Source: Saturnia japonica (Eukaryota; Arthropoda; Insecta; Lepidoptera; Saturniidae). Taken from it: a DNA stretch of 64,000 nucleotides. Position numbers and translations under genes: made by a program. Under the pieces are notes generated by a model. It was given only the letters and a program-made list of their open reading frames with translations. It did no database searches and was not told where the DNA came from. Shown in pieces: positions 23,038 through 35,157 of this stretch; the stretch's first letter is position 1, and the number at the start of each line of letters is the position of its first letter. Location of the stretch: assembly GCA_033032175.1 (NCBI GenBank), contig CM065325.1, forward strand, positions 2,818,930 through 2,882,929. The letters are read 5' to 3'.

Positions 23038-25094
23038 TATTTTGAATGTATAGTTTACATACCGTATAAAAGTGAATTAAAATGTCTATAAACTACATTC
23101 AAAGACAGATAATAATGAAAGCATATAACTAACGACTTTATTTAAACAACAGAAATATAGTCTGTGGAATTAATCAACGGATTAGTCGGCAGTGTCGATA
23201 CGGTATGTTAAGTCAGGTCGTACCCCGAATTAGGTCGAGCCTGTTCAACAACCCGAATCGTCTGGACCTAAGTGCAAAGTTGAGGTTTAACTTAACTGTG
23301 AACCTTTGCTGTAATAAAACCCTCTGATGTTTATTTCACCTTCTTGTGTGTATTCTACCGTTTATAATGCATATTTGCTTAGCGAAAGATTTTCAACATA
23401 AGGGTGTTAGCTAGCCAGACCAGCATTATAAAAAGCTCTATCACCGTCTATGATTTCATCATGATGGATATTTGTACATAGATGCTTAGACCAAAAGAAT
23501 AATGAGATGTAATTAACACATTTTCATCTAAGATACAATGCTTGTAATCAAGTAAGACCCGGATTGAAACAAAAGGAGAACAAAGAGAGTAATTAGAACA
23601 TGCCAGTGTGCGGGTGTAAAGACTAGGACCCTTAAATGTGTCTGCTACGCTGTTTCGACATACCTACTACTGTCTATTTTAAGGTTAGTAACCTTAGTAA
23701 AGACAGACAAAGATTATGTTTTGCTTATTATTGTTATTCTAAAATACTTTTCAGAGACCCAACACGACTTTAACGTGAACAGAATAAAATTATTTCACCG
23801 TGACTCGATTAGGATCGGATGGTATATTTGATCAAAACTAAGGTATGTACGGTGTCGAATAACATTTTGAGAATTGAGACATCCAAGCAAATCTCATTTG
23901 CACTTAGCAGAGTATAACTAACGTGGCAATAGTGATAGCAAGGTGGTGGCGTTGTAGTCCGCCTGAATCGCAAAAACTATGCTGCATGCGGTGATAATAC
24001 CGTCATAGTGATACGCTTATATTATATATATACTTCGCGTTTCGGGAACCCTCGATGCATATCCAGTTTATATTTATATTTACGCCGGCATAACAGCGGT
24101 GTTTGGCGATGGATTGCTGTGATATCAGTGGTCGCCGTTCTTTTCTGTTTCTATTTGTCTTTTTTAAGACAAGTGATGACTTTTCTATAGACTATCGTTA
24201 CTGGCAAAATCTAGCTGAAGTTCGTGTAGCGTGAAAAAAAAAATCATTGCTGGAAGTAAAATCCACGACATTATCTAGCTTAAAAAACTATCTAAGAAGC
24301 GGATCTTCACGCATGAATGGTCTGCAAATCTTGGGCTAACAAATAGTATGTATAGCTGCAGCAAATGTGACCGTAGATGCCGCTCCCGTATCGGTTTGGT
24401 GATCGGTTTCGTAGATGGTCAAAGGTCAATTATGATGACCATAATGCATAGCTCCGTCATGCTACTTTTAATTAACTTATCAAAATTTTTATATTTAGAG
24501 ATCGGCAACTCCAAAGAGTAATTATGTAAATCGTTATCAAAACAAATCTCGTTTATTTTTGGTGGTTTTAAAGTTTTAACGTGTAATTTAATATTTAGTA
24601 GACGTGTTTAATTGTGGTCACGTGTACTATAACTGGATGTAACTTGCATAACAAAGATATCAATAAAATAATACGCACACTAGTGTATTCCGAATTTGGT
24701 CTCTTCTTATTTTTCGATCAACAGATAATTTTATCTGAGGAATCATTTTGAAACTTTGGCAGGTTTTTTATGCATTATCCGTCAAAACGTCAAAATTATT
24801 ATCCAAAAAAAGTTATCTGACTATTGAAAAATCGGCCCTTTATCTACCTAGAGTATTTTTACTTACATCCTAAACGTGAAAGTAGTAATTTGGCAAATAA
24901 ATGATCTCGATAAAGTAAACGTTAGGCACAGACAATATCTACGATACGATGAAATATTATGAAGACACGAGAACTTTCAGTCTGCCTGTCGCCACTGAAC
25001 CGTATTTGAGGCCATTATTATTCGAGACGCGACGCGTCAAAACCTAGCAAGTCCTTTTTATCTTAATTTTTTAGTATATGGATAAAAAAAAATT
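23038..25094. other. No gene; weak family E fragment
   Basis: AT-rich. About 23930-24150 holds diverged family E blocks (GCGTTTCGGGAACCCTCGAT; GGCGATGGATTGCTGTGAT). Nothing else identified. Confidence 0.4.
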
Positions 25095-25300
25095 TTTTTC
25101 ACACGGCCATTTCATTCCAAACTAAGCAAAGCTTGTTTAGGGTAACTAAACAGCTGATATACATACATATATAGATATTTAACACCCAGACACACACACA
25201 ACACACATTTACGCTCATCACAGTCATCACACAAAGTCAGTCATGGGCGGGGGATCGAATCAATAGTAGCGTTTACTACCACTGCGTCACGAGGCCTGTC
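25095..25300 (-). repeat. tRNA-derived SINE, minus strand
   Basis: On the minus strand it starts with an A-box TGACGCAGTGGTAGTAAACG and a B-box GATTCGATCCCC, then a body with AATATCTATATATGTATGTA and AGCTGTTTAGTTACC, and ends near CACGGCC on the plus strand. It is the clearest copy of the family also present at 8230-8421. Confidence 0.65.
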
Positions 25301-25384
25301 AAAGTAAACATAAAATACTGGGTCTATAAATTTCTAAAATGTGGATTCTAAATTTCATAATGAACATCTATAATAAAGGAAACT

Positions 25385-25840
25385 GATCTCGAATACGATT
25401 TTTTTTGTTTATGTGTACCTACTCTCTTTAATAATTAACTTAAAAATAGCTCGACTGATTGTCATGAACTTTTGTACGCGGGAACTTTATGTCATTATTC
25501 AATTGATAGGTTATACAATTATCAATATAACCTCCAAAAACCATAAAATATGAGTTATAATAAAATTACGTGTCGTAAATAAATATGCGTAGAAATGCGC
25601 GCGGAGCCGAGGGCGCTCCTAGTTCAAATGTACAGATGTTATTACTTTTTATACTAATAAAGTAAAGAGATAAAGTTTGCATGTTTGTAAGCGGTAATGC
25701 CGGAACTATAGATCCGATTCTGAAAATTCGTTCACGAATAGGCAGCCTACATTATCCCTGAGTGATATAAAGGCTAAATTTTTATTCTTATTAAATTTTA
25801 TTAATGTGAACGTAGTCGCGGGTGTGTGCTACTATTTTAT
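25385..25840 (+). repeat. Two adjacent interspersed repeat fragments (family D and another)
   Basis: 25385-25625 contains TTGTACGCGGGAACTTTATG, a TCATT-TTCAATTGATAGGTT block and the ending GCGGAGCCGAGGGCGCTCCT. The same plan, ending in a GGAGC..GGGGCTCC-like motif and CTAGTT, is seen at 30600-30957 and about 51940-52930. 25630-25840 (TAAAGTTTGCATGTTTGTAA, CCGGAACTATAGATCCGATT, GAACGTAGTCGCGGGTGTGT) is a second repeat type. Confidence 0.45.
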
Positions 25841-27413
25841 AAACAAATAATGATTGACAATATTAAAGCTGTATATATCTATTGTAATTATTTATGAATA
25901 ATAATTGTTGTGATGTTGTATTTTCAAGTCGGTAGGTCGTAATAAAATCATTCCATATAGGCAATTCCAACTACACTTCTATAAAAGCCCTCACAGTGTC
26001 CGGTACGAAAACGGAAAGTCGTCGAGTGTGATGGCGCGGTGTCGATCCGTCGACGATGCACTACATGAGTACACTTCCTCGGGACGCTCCGCGTTGAATC
26101 ACAATCAGGCTATTGTGCAGATACCGAGTAAAGAGCCCCGATAGTCATTTAGCTTTTACAGATGATCGATAATAAATACATCATATCTAGTAGAGATTGC
26201 AAACTGTTTATTAAAGAAACATGTTTCTGAAGTCTTGCAATTAATGTTTTTAAAACTTTTAATACGTAGTAACTTCATAATAATATAATTTGTTTTGTTT
26301 AACCATATATTGTGTAATACAGATGGTATTTTGTATAATAAATCTTAGTTATTGTGCACAATTGAAATAATAATATGAACCATGAATTCTGAGATGCCAG
26401 AAAAACTCCCTAGAAAGTGTTTAACAAGGGAGCCACCATTTTGTTAGGATAGTGAAACCATCATAGGGACACACTATATTCATTCAGAAGAAGATGAAGA
26501 AGAGTTAGAATGTCGAAAATTTAGATGAAACGTAAAAAATAAATTATACATAATTTATCCTTATTAAATTATCTATGATATGTTTAGTACACAGGCATGC
26601 AGTACACTTGATGTTCAGTGATTATCGCAACATAAATGTCTATTTATAAACAATCTCCTAAACAACGATACTCCTGAGGCCTAAGTTGAAAAACTTCGTG
26701 TGTCTCTGCGCGAGTTGTCCAGTACCGGCCCTAGGACCTTTGTATAGGCACAGCGACATTGTGATTCGGTATCTTTTGAATTAATCAACGGTCTCAAGTT
26801 AACATTTAATTTTTTGATAAATAAATCTTATCATTTTTCAGTAATTAACACTGTCATATAATATAAATAAAAAAATTTTTTGCTTGAAATTGTCTTTCGC
26901 TGCTGAAATAGATGTGGTGATGGTGGTGGTGGCTATTTATTAAAATAAAATAAGCTGTTGTGCGCGCATCAAGCAAAAACTACTTAATCGATTTTGATCT
27001 TTTTTGGTTTTACACCTTAGATACATGGTCCAAGAAAAATCACATCTTCATGCAATAAAAAGTTATTAAAATTTTAAAAAATTACTTGGAGAAGTGAGTA
27101 TTATAATATTAGTATGAATTAACGCGAAGGAAGTCGCGGGCGGTTGCTAGTAATAAAATAAAAACTTATCAACAATCGCATCACTTTCGTTGGAATATGA
27201 TTTTCCCCTTTTTTAACACGCTTTTATTAGCTTCACCTGTATGTATGTATGTAACCGACCCCTTTGAGCTCGATTTTGTCCTACTTTGAATGATCAGATT
27301 TAATTCAAACTTTGCACACTTGTCAAAAGTCGATGACAATGCAATAATCCGATCAAAGCATCCGATTATCCTAATTAGATTCGCCAGGATTAATTAATTT
27401 CTTTCCGCATTCT
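25841..27413. other. No gene; repeat-like segments
   Basis: A GC-richer patch lies at 25990-26130. About 26930-27150 is a dispersed repeat with ACTACTTAATCGATTTTGAT and AAGTCGCGGGCGGTTGCTAG. About 27215-27400 (TAGCTTCACCTGTATGTATG, GTAACCGACCCCTTTGAGCT, CGATCAAAGCATCCGATTAT) looks like another dispersed repeat directly upstream of the helicase scrap. Confidence 0.4.
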
Positions 27414-27692
27414 TTGCATGCGAGTAAGAGAGATAGAGCTAGTGCGCGAACTACGCATGGGTGCAGTTCCACACTTACTCTTTCGGGCATGCAAAGTTGT
27501 ACAGTTGATCATGCAGTCATTTATTTGGGTCCGCGATTGTTTGCTGCTGGACAAGCTTATGTGGCACTTAGTCGTGGAAGATCCTTGGACGGTATACGAA
27601 TTGAAGAACTTGATTGCTCAAAATTAACAGGAAGAACTCCATGTAACAGTGAAGCATTGAATAAAATGATTCGATTACGAGATAAACCATAA
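27414..27692 (+). pseudogene. PIF1/Helitron-type helicase C-terminal remnant
   Basis: A 92-codon frame. From about residue 30 it reads CTVDHAVIYLG, then FAAGQAYVALSRGRSLDGI, then LDCSKLTGRTPC. The GQAYVALSR block with following LDGI is the conserved C-terminal motif of PIF1 helicases, which in insect repeats usually means the Rep-helicase protein of a Helitron. The preceding motif (TVHK-QG in the family) is damaged by a deletion, and the first 20 residues do not resemble helicase. No Rep domain or complete helicase is nearby, so this is a decayed fragment. I could not identify a Helitron 3' hairpin with confidence. Confidence 0.7.
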
Positions 27693-28082
27693 AATCTACA
27701 ATCAGTCACAGAGTGAAAATTCACACTCATCCTCATTCTCAGTGCCGCCAACAGATTCGCTCCTATGATTATAATATTATGTAAAGTGATTACGGATTGA
27801 AAATTCCATACTCAAGCATTAATGTGACTGACTGTATATGTAAATAAGGTTGCACCTCTATGTGTCTCGCTGTTTATATTGGCATCATAGAAACCTTTGA
27901 ATATGTGTTCTTAACCAAGATACAATCGGAACACATTTGTACATATTAAGGGCGGTTGATAGTTAGCAAATCGAACTAAATAATTTATAGTTTAAAAAAT
28001 TTAACTAAAAAATGAAAAATAAATAATAGTTTAAAAAAACTAAAAAAACACGCTTTCATAAAAAATCCAACTAAAAAACAGA
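27693..28082. other. No gene; A-rich repetitive stretch
   Basis: From about 27960 the sequence is a run of AGTTTAAAAAA, AACTAAAAAA and similar motifs leading directly into the perfect inverted repeat. Confidence 0.45.
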
Positions 28083-28332
28083 AAATAAAATTTAATAAAT
28101 TTGATTAAGTACAGTGTAAAAAAAAATGAATGTACATTATTGTAAAAAAAGCGTGGGGTGTATTGAAAGCGCTTTTTAAGATATTATATTATCGAAGTGA
28201 TGATTCTTCTACTCATTATCTGTCAATAAAATGTTTATAATTATTGACACTATGCACCCCACGCTTTTTTTACAATAATGTACATTCATTTTTTTTTACA
28301 CTGTACTTAATCAAATTTATTAAATTTTATTT
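28083..28332. repeat. Perfect 78-bp inverted repeat with 94-bp spacer
   Basis: 28083-28160 is the exact reverse complement of 28255-28332, including matching runs of 9 and 7 A/T. The inner ends carry AGCGTGGGGTG. The spacer has ATTGACACTA and TGTCAATAAA, suggesting further short inversions. No coding frame. It may be a miniature inverted-repeat element, a recently formed palindrome or an assembly artefact. The A-rich DNA to the left may be part of it. Confidence 0.75.
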
Positions 28333-29999
28333 ACATTACATTCAACAACTTATCTATAACGAGCACGCAGTTGGTTCTCATATGACACTATAATACTTGA
28401 AGCGAAAACCATCCGAAGCGAAAGGCATTGTCTATTGTGATCTGTGGGCATCAAGAAATAAGAATGGATGCGCGTCTTCAGCCCTTATGTGTAAACATAC
28501 GCTATTGTTAATGGGGATGGTACGCGAACAATAGCTCCACAGCTAAAGGGCTTTAAATATAATTATAAAACGAAAATGATTAAAAATACTACGTGTATTA
28601 ATTGTCGTTTTAAATAGTGTTAGGTATGTTAATATAAATTTTAGCTTTATTATTCAACATCGTGACATTGGTGGACGAACGCGTTTTTTATGTAGTAATT
28701 AATTTCATCTTGTAATTTTATTTTTATTGTTATTATTGACAATTTATATAGCATACAAATTGAATTCTACATACAATATCAATGTCCCGTGCTACAATTT
28801 TCATCAAAATCGGTTGAATTTTTTTGTTATTTTACATGAGTTCTAAATGTATTATTGTCGATAGTTTATTATCAACTATTGTGGAATGATATATACTTCC
28901 CGATACAGGTTTGGGAATCAAATCTGTGCTTCCCGTGTATACAATTTGTTAAGAGTTAATAAAGTATTTTTCCATATTGTTTTCTTTACGATTTTTCAAA
29001 CTATTATTCTCCATTCTTCCCTCTATAAATTATGGAATAACTTTACATACTTCCAGCGTTTAAATTTCATCAAAATAGTTTTTATTTAAATTTCAAAAAT
29101 TTAGGATTTTTTTTACGGTTTCTAAAAGTATAATTGTAAATTATTAGTCTATCAATTATTGACCAATTACATAAAGCTTCCCGTGTACAAAATTTCATAG
29201 ACCAAGGCCAAGCCGTTTTTGAGTTAAATCCGGATATTCACAGACAGTATTCTGTGCAGCCGAACAGACAGACGAAAACATTCGTAGGCACAGTCGTAAT
29301 AAGTGTCCTTTATATAGGATATCTATCGGGATATTCGGAAAAAATCACATGTGCAGACAGAACTTGAGATTTATTTATATAGATTTAGGCATCGAAATCG
29401 AATCTTTGCATTTGTTACTTATTATCATTATTTAAAAAAGGCCGTAAGTACTGTGTGTGAGGGTAATCACCGTTAATCCAAAAACGACAACCACTGAGAA
29501 ATCTGCTTTCCATCGACGGTCGTCGCTCTCAAGACGGCCTGCAAGCCTCTCGGAAGTTGAATATCAGTCTATACTTAATCTTATATTTATCTTATACTCG
29601 ACGAAAGTGTGCGCACATAAGTCGGCGATTTTGATGATGATTTCTTTCCTCGAAAGTACACCTAAAAGGAGACGATCCTGATATGTGCAAATCCGGCCGC
29701 TGGAAAACTTTTTGAATTTTTAAATAAGTCGATTTATCACTTATTTTCAAATACATATTTGTATATCAGCTTCTATACAACTTAAAGACTCCTTCCTGCC
29801 CAGCGGCATTTTTCTCAGTAACACTTCTACTTTTATGATTATATTTGATATTACGTCTAAAGTTATAACGGGCTCAGCTAATAGCTTTCAACTGTTTTGG
29901 TTAAATTTTAACCAAACTCTATTATGTCCACCGTATTTGAAGTTGAGAGTCGACCAGCAGCTAATATCTTTTGTCGAGGTATATTTACATATACTAAAA
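28333..29999. other. No gene; old repeat fragments
   Basis: About 28886-29290 has repeat-like blocks ending ACAGACAGACGAAAACATTC. About 29450-29690 is GC-richer without a recognisable frame. Confidence 0.4.
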
Positions 30000-30300
30000 T
30001 TTACCATATTATAGCAAAAAGTCCGCGATAGCATAATATGCCTATCTCTTATACACAAGTCACAATACGTATTTTGTGAAAAAGATTTGTTGAAAATGAA
30101 TAGTGATTTATGAGCATTATTTTTGTACATGACACATTAATCCATACGAACAAAAGTTACTTCAAACATATAATTTTATGAAGACTTTTAAAAATACTTG
30201 CGGGAAGACCAATAATTATAATAGGCTACACGGGTGCGTTGGCGGCGCGGTATTTGTCGGATTTAATTAACACGAGTGAAACCATGGGGCACAACTAGTA
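30000..30300 (-). repeat. Interspersed repeat family B, minus-strand 5' part
   Basis: On the minus strand it starts ACTAGTTGTGCCCCATGG, then GTTTCACTCGTGTTAATTAA, then CCAACGCACCCGTGTAG. It continues through TATAAGAGATAGGCATAT, as in the copy at 51159-51789. The family B tail is missing. Confidence 0.6.
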
Positions 30301-30599
30301 ATAGATATACTGATTCCGAAACACGACAAACTAAAGGACTTTAAAGAAGCGTCACTGTCGGGTTTATCAACACACTAGGAAACACTTCATCATTAATATA
30401 TCTAGAAATTACAATAATTTAAAATCAAAGCAACAACAGGAATTGACAATAAAAAAATATTATTTGTTGTATTAAAATATTAACAACAGTAAAAGGAAAT
30501 GCTGTTACACTGATACGTGGGGACTATTACCTAATATTAATAAATCCGTAGTTATGTCTATATAATAAATGTATGTATTTTTTCCAAATATCCTGATAA

Positions 30600-30957
30600 A
30601 GATTTGTTTTATAGGATACTGATCACAAATATGACAGTATTTTTTTGTATGTTTGTATATCCGTATTTAACTCTAAAAACGCTTTATATTAAAATTTATA
30701 CAAAGGAAGCTCATCTCATTCTTCAATTGGTAGGCCATAAGAAGAAGACATTAATAAAATATTATAACAATATCCAAAAAAAAAAAAAAAAAATTTTTTC
30801 AACTGATTTTAATTAAATTTTGTATACGGTTAGTATATAATATTATGTCATTCTAGGATTGATAGGTTATAAGTATTGTCAATAATATGAATAAAAATAA
30901 AATACCATACCATAATATCGTAAAAAACGCGTGGGGAGCTAAGGAGCACCGCTAGTT
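30600..30957 (+). repeat. Interspersed repeat family D
   Basis: Contains CACAAATATGACAGTATTTT, TTCTTCAATTGGTAGGCCAT, an A13 run near 30778-30793, and ends GGGGAGCTAAGGAGCACCGC then TAGTT. Similar in plan to 25385-25625. Confidence 0.45.
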
Positions 30958-31114
30958 CGATAATATAATAAATTTCATTTTATAAATAAATTTAATACTA
31001 TATTTATATTAAAGTATTACTTAATGACAACATAATTAAAAGAGTAATAAAATCGGGCAACTCGTAAAGAAAAGAGTATACAAAAATGAACGTGTGGAGG
31101 CAAATATACCTACA

Positions 31115-31450
31115 GCCAGTGCAGCGTGTGAAGCAACGATGACTCAGTTGGTAGCGTGTACGGACTCTGCGTCGATCGATGTGAGTTCGAATCCCTGCAA
31201 TGAGCCCGAGCTTTCGGTGAAGGATAACATCGTGATGATACCATAACATGGTGATAGGGCTTTTTCTAAAGCCCGCCTGGTTAGCAAACTCAACTTGAAA
31301 ATCTGTAGACAAACACCAATAGGTGTGTTCCAGCAGCTGCACCTGAGAGCCAATCTTCCACTAGGCTTAGCGTGCTACCATCTTGGGCTATATCGTCACT
31401 TAAGATCGGGTGAGATTGTGCCCACAACGCTTAAACCTATAATGATAAAA
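31115..31450 (+). repeat. tRNA-derived SINE, plus strand
   Basis: The head has an A-box TGACTCAGTTGGTAGCGTG (31140-31158) and a B-box GAGTTCGAATCCC (31183-31195) with normal pol III spacing. The body has ACATCGTGATGATACCATAA, CCAATAGGTGTGTTCCAGCA and GGTGAGATTGTGCCCACAAC, ending in an A-rich AAAAAAAGAAAAA. The head has no full cloverleaf, so I do not call a tRNA gene. Confidence 0.7.
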
Positions 31451-32932
31451 AAAGAAAAAGCCGCATTACGGGCTACGGGCAGGTGCAGGTTGCCTTCGTC
31501 AGTCAATAAGATAACCAATCGTACGCACCTGTCGATTCCTTGTCACGCAGAGGAATTATATGACGTCACGGCCACATCGCTCCGGTATCTGAAAAAAGGA
31601 AATAAATATAATATAAACCGCATTGTTGATGACATTCTGGAAATCATTAGAACTTACGTGTAACCCGTAATATTATTATTAATGGTAATTTTTTGTTTGT
31701 GGTTTATGTAGTTTACAAAGAATTGGATATAATAATTTTTGTTTCCTATAAGTTCGATAATCATGGAAATATACCGATATACCGATAAGGAACGAACCAG
31801 AAGCGTTAAGTTTAGAATTAACAAATACTTAAGATTTTGAAAAGATAATCTTAATTTTTAGGGACACTTAAAAATACGCAAAAGTAATTTATCAAATCGC
31901 ATTTTACCAGAAATTACTTAAAGATTTTGCCTACTTAGTCAAAGTTACTTCATTTGAAGCAATTAAAAATGTTATTTGAGTAAAGATATGAAAATAGAAG
32001 TTATAGAAATGAATACACATGTAATAAAGAAAAGGAATAGGTACACACACAAATCACATCAAATCAATTATTATTATGTAATATATAAAATTGAAATTAG
32101 CATAAGATGTTATTTAGGTATATAAGGATTTTTTTATTATTTGTTTCCGTGTAATCCCGTATAATTGCGTGTAGTCCTGTGTAATTTAATTTCACGTGTA
32201 ACGTGTGTGTGTAACGTTCACACACAAATCACGTCAAACACATCAAATAATAATTCAGCGAATCGTATGACTGCAAATATAGATATTGCCCGGGCAACGA
32301 ACGAGATTGAAACATATTTTTCCAATTATGGAATATGATGATCCCATTGAATATAATTTTCCTATACACCTGATATTTTGTTTGTGGGGTTCTATGATTC
32401 ATAAATATTTTAAGTGTGTCCTAATCACAATCAATTAGCCCAATACGGATTGATTTCTCCCAATCATATTATTCAACCTTTTTTCGTGCTGTGCAGTGTG
32501 CTTAATGTAATTCTTATTTATTTTGGTTGGTACGCCATTTCGCGAAAAGTGAGAGTTGTCGGTATATTGACTTAAAGAACTTTTAGATTGGCATTTGCAA
32601 AGGACGCGGTCACTTTTAAAGTAGCGGAACACAGTTATTAAGCAAAATATATTATAATTTAGGCATCGGAACTTCCCATATATGCGAACACAGGAAAGTA
32701 GCGGTATATGTGCATGTGTTCATAATTTTTATTTTGATTATAGTAAAGGTTTTTCGTACTTCGCAATCGTGTCGTGTTTATGAATATTATTTAAATATGA
32801 TTGAGTCATGCGGAAGTTCGTTATGTTTTGTTTGTGAAGAGCCGTTTGTAGATAATGGTAGGTAGCGTTGATAGCGTACTGTGTCAAAATGCTGACAGTG
32901 AAGTAAGTACAAATATATCTACAATTATAATA
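31451..32932. other. No gene seen
   Basis: A short GC-richer patch (31460-31600) continues an incidental frame from the SINE and is not recognisable as protein. The rest is AT-rich, with GTGTAAT/GTAACGTGT repeats around 32140-32220. Confidence 0.4.
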
Positions 32933-33265
32933 CTAGCCTGTAAGTGCCCCATTACTGGGCAAATGAGGCCTCTTCCTAACGGAAGAGCACAGACTTAATC
33001 ACCACGCTAGCCTACGATATATAGGCAATTTCAAACGCCGATAAATCGACAGTTCTATTTTTTCCGACATACATGTAGAACAAGAATACTTCTCGAGCGT
33101 TTAGGTTTCCTCACGATGTTTTCATTCGATGTTAGATGATAGTACGACAGTGTTACCAATTTAAATTTAAATTTCTGATACATTCGTTAGTACATACCGG
33201 GTTTCGAACCTGCAGACATCGATTGATATTTCGGCAGTCTAAACTACTCACTCACCATGCCTTTT
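32933..33265 (-). repeat. tRNA-derived SINE, minus strand, copy 2
   Basis: Same family as 14462-14770. On the minus strand the head carries a perfect B-box GGTTCGAAACC (33200-33210) and an A-box-like TGGTGAGTGAGTAG near 33260. The body ends in GGGGCACTTACAGG on the minus strand near 32940. Confidence 0.7.
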
Positions 33266-34864
33266 TAATCCTTTGACTCCCGGCATTATGAAAATGTACA
33301 GAAAATACACAGGGAACCAACTTACTAATTACCTACAAACCAACAATATTTGGCATTGAAACCGTGATCGTAAGTCCGCATAAGTTATTGACAAATTTAG
33401 GCACAGAAAAAATCTTTAATATTGCAAAGTAACATGGTACTCGTATTTATTCCTGCACCCCTAAATACGATATTTACCGTAAAGAAATTGGAGCAGCCTG
33501 CAAAATCAGGAAATGGAGGATGAAATTAGAATGAGCGAGCGTCGAGAGGAACGGAATCAGAATTTATATAATGCGACGAATGAGGGTAGATTTATCTCAG
33601 TAATTATTATACTCGTTTAAAGATATGTGATTTTTTTTTAAATTGCACTATCTTCTAATACAGAAAGTATATATTTCATATGATACATTTCATAATTTAT
33701 TACAGTAATAATACTATCTTAAAAAATTACAAATGTAGTTATTTCATTCAAGTTATAAAACGATATCATATTGTTGCATCTTGATTAACAATAAGCTTAT
33801 ATGTAGTTTGATTTGAAATATATATTACAAAACACTTTATATGCGATATTTTTAAATCAAGCCTCTCAACAACGGACTGCATACAGATAAAGTATGTTCC
33901 TACCTATGTATCACATTACAATGATGTACCTTCCTCTCTGTGACCTTTTAAGAAACAATGAGCGTAGATAAGGGAAGAAATTAATTAAGTACAGTTAACG
34001 TATCTGTCATCATCTGTCACTATAATATGTACATAAATACCGTTATGATTTTCTATAAATATAGTATTTATAATGTATCGTGTAAACCACATGCACCCAT
34101 TATACTTTCATTGGGGAAGTAGGTATTAAATGTATGGAGTAATGAGCAGTTTCCGTTGGCTTCGGGGTCGATGCTTGCAGAAACAAAATACCTTGACGCG
34201 TCACGCGATATCATTAACTTCATGTTGAACATCAGGCGCATTTATTGTTTTACTTATACTCGTTCATATCTATCATGTTCTGGTTTTATATTTAAACTCA
34301 TCAATTTATATTATTTCGCCCTATAATATGTAGTTTTGGGGGTATTTTACGTGATATAGTTAGGCTGTTGTGCACAGATGAATTGGAATATAAATAATAA
34401 CTAGGAACATATTTACTTTGAATCTTGCTGTGCACATGTCATCGTAACGAGACGAATGCATTGGAATCCGTAATGAAAAAAAAAATTAATAACAAAAAAT
34501 AATAATTATCGCGACCGTAGTGAGGCGACGCTGCCAATAAAAAAATCATAACAAGATTTTAGTAACTAATAATTATATACAAAAATTCAAGTATTGGTCA
34601 ATATGCAAACTAGCGGATACTGTTAGAACTTAGAACGTGAAATTGATTTATTTTCACGGAATGCATGTACGCTTCTGTTCATTGTTAAACTTGTTTGCAT
34701 TCCATAAATATTTATTTTACGGATGATTATGATGTAAATTACGAATGGTCATCGACCCGTAACAGTTTTTGGATTTGTTCCAAATGTTATCCTAAGCACG
34801 GTTGTATGAAACATACAGGATACGAATATTACGCGGTCTTGTTGTACTATGATATTATTTATAT
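33266..34864. other. No gene seen
   Basis: AT-rich, no supported feature. Confidence 0.45.
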
Positions 34865-35041
34865 ACTAGCTGTGCCCGTGGCTTCGCTCACGTGGACTAC
34901 AGAATGCCCGCGCGAATTTTGCTTCCCCGCTCCCGGCTATTTTAAAGACAAAAATGCTTATTGTGGGTATTTCTTAGAAGATAAATGTATACTCTCCCGG
35001 ACTTTTTTGTATGCCTTTTTAATTTCTACAATTATGTTATA

Positions 35042-35073
35042 CAAGGTGTCCAGAAAGGGTATCGGGTATTTGT
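35042..35073 (+). repeat. Left terminal inverted repeat of mariner copy 2
   Basis: 32 bp, identical to the left end of copy 1. Confidence 0.95.
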
Positions 35074-35157
35074 TTTCGCGCCATATTCGAAACGGGGCGT
35101 CTAAAGGGTGCGGGGAGGGGTTCGTGGCGTCCGCCATTTTGTGGAGTTTTAGTCACG

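Noticed and set aside
31137..31200. Possible tRNA gene
   Set aside because: A and B boxes are present but no acceptor or anticodon stem can be formed, and the sequence continues into a SINE body.
31295..31663. 122-codon plus-strand frame
   Set aside because: Begins inside a SINE body and continues into unrecognised DNA; no domain or composition support.
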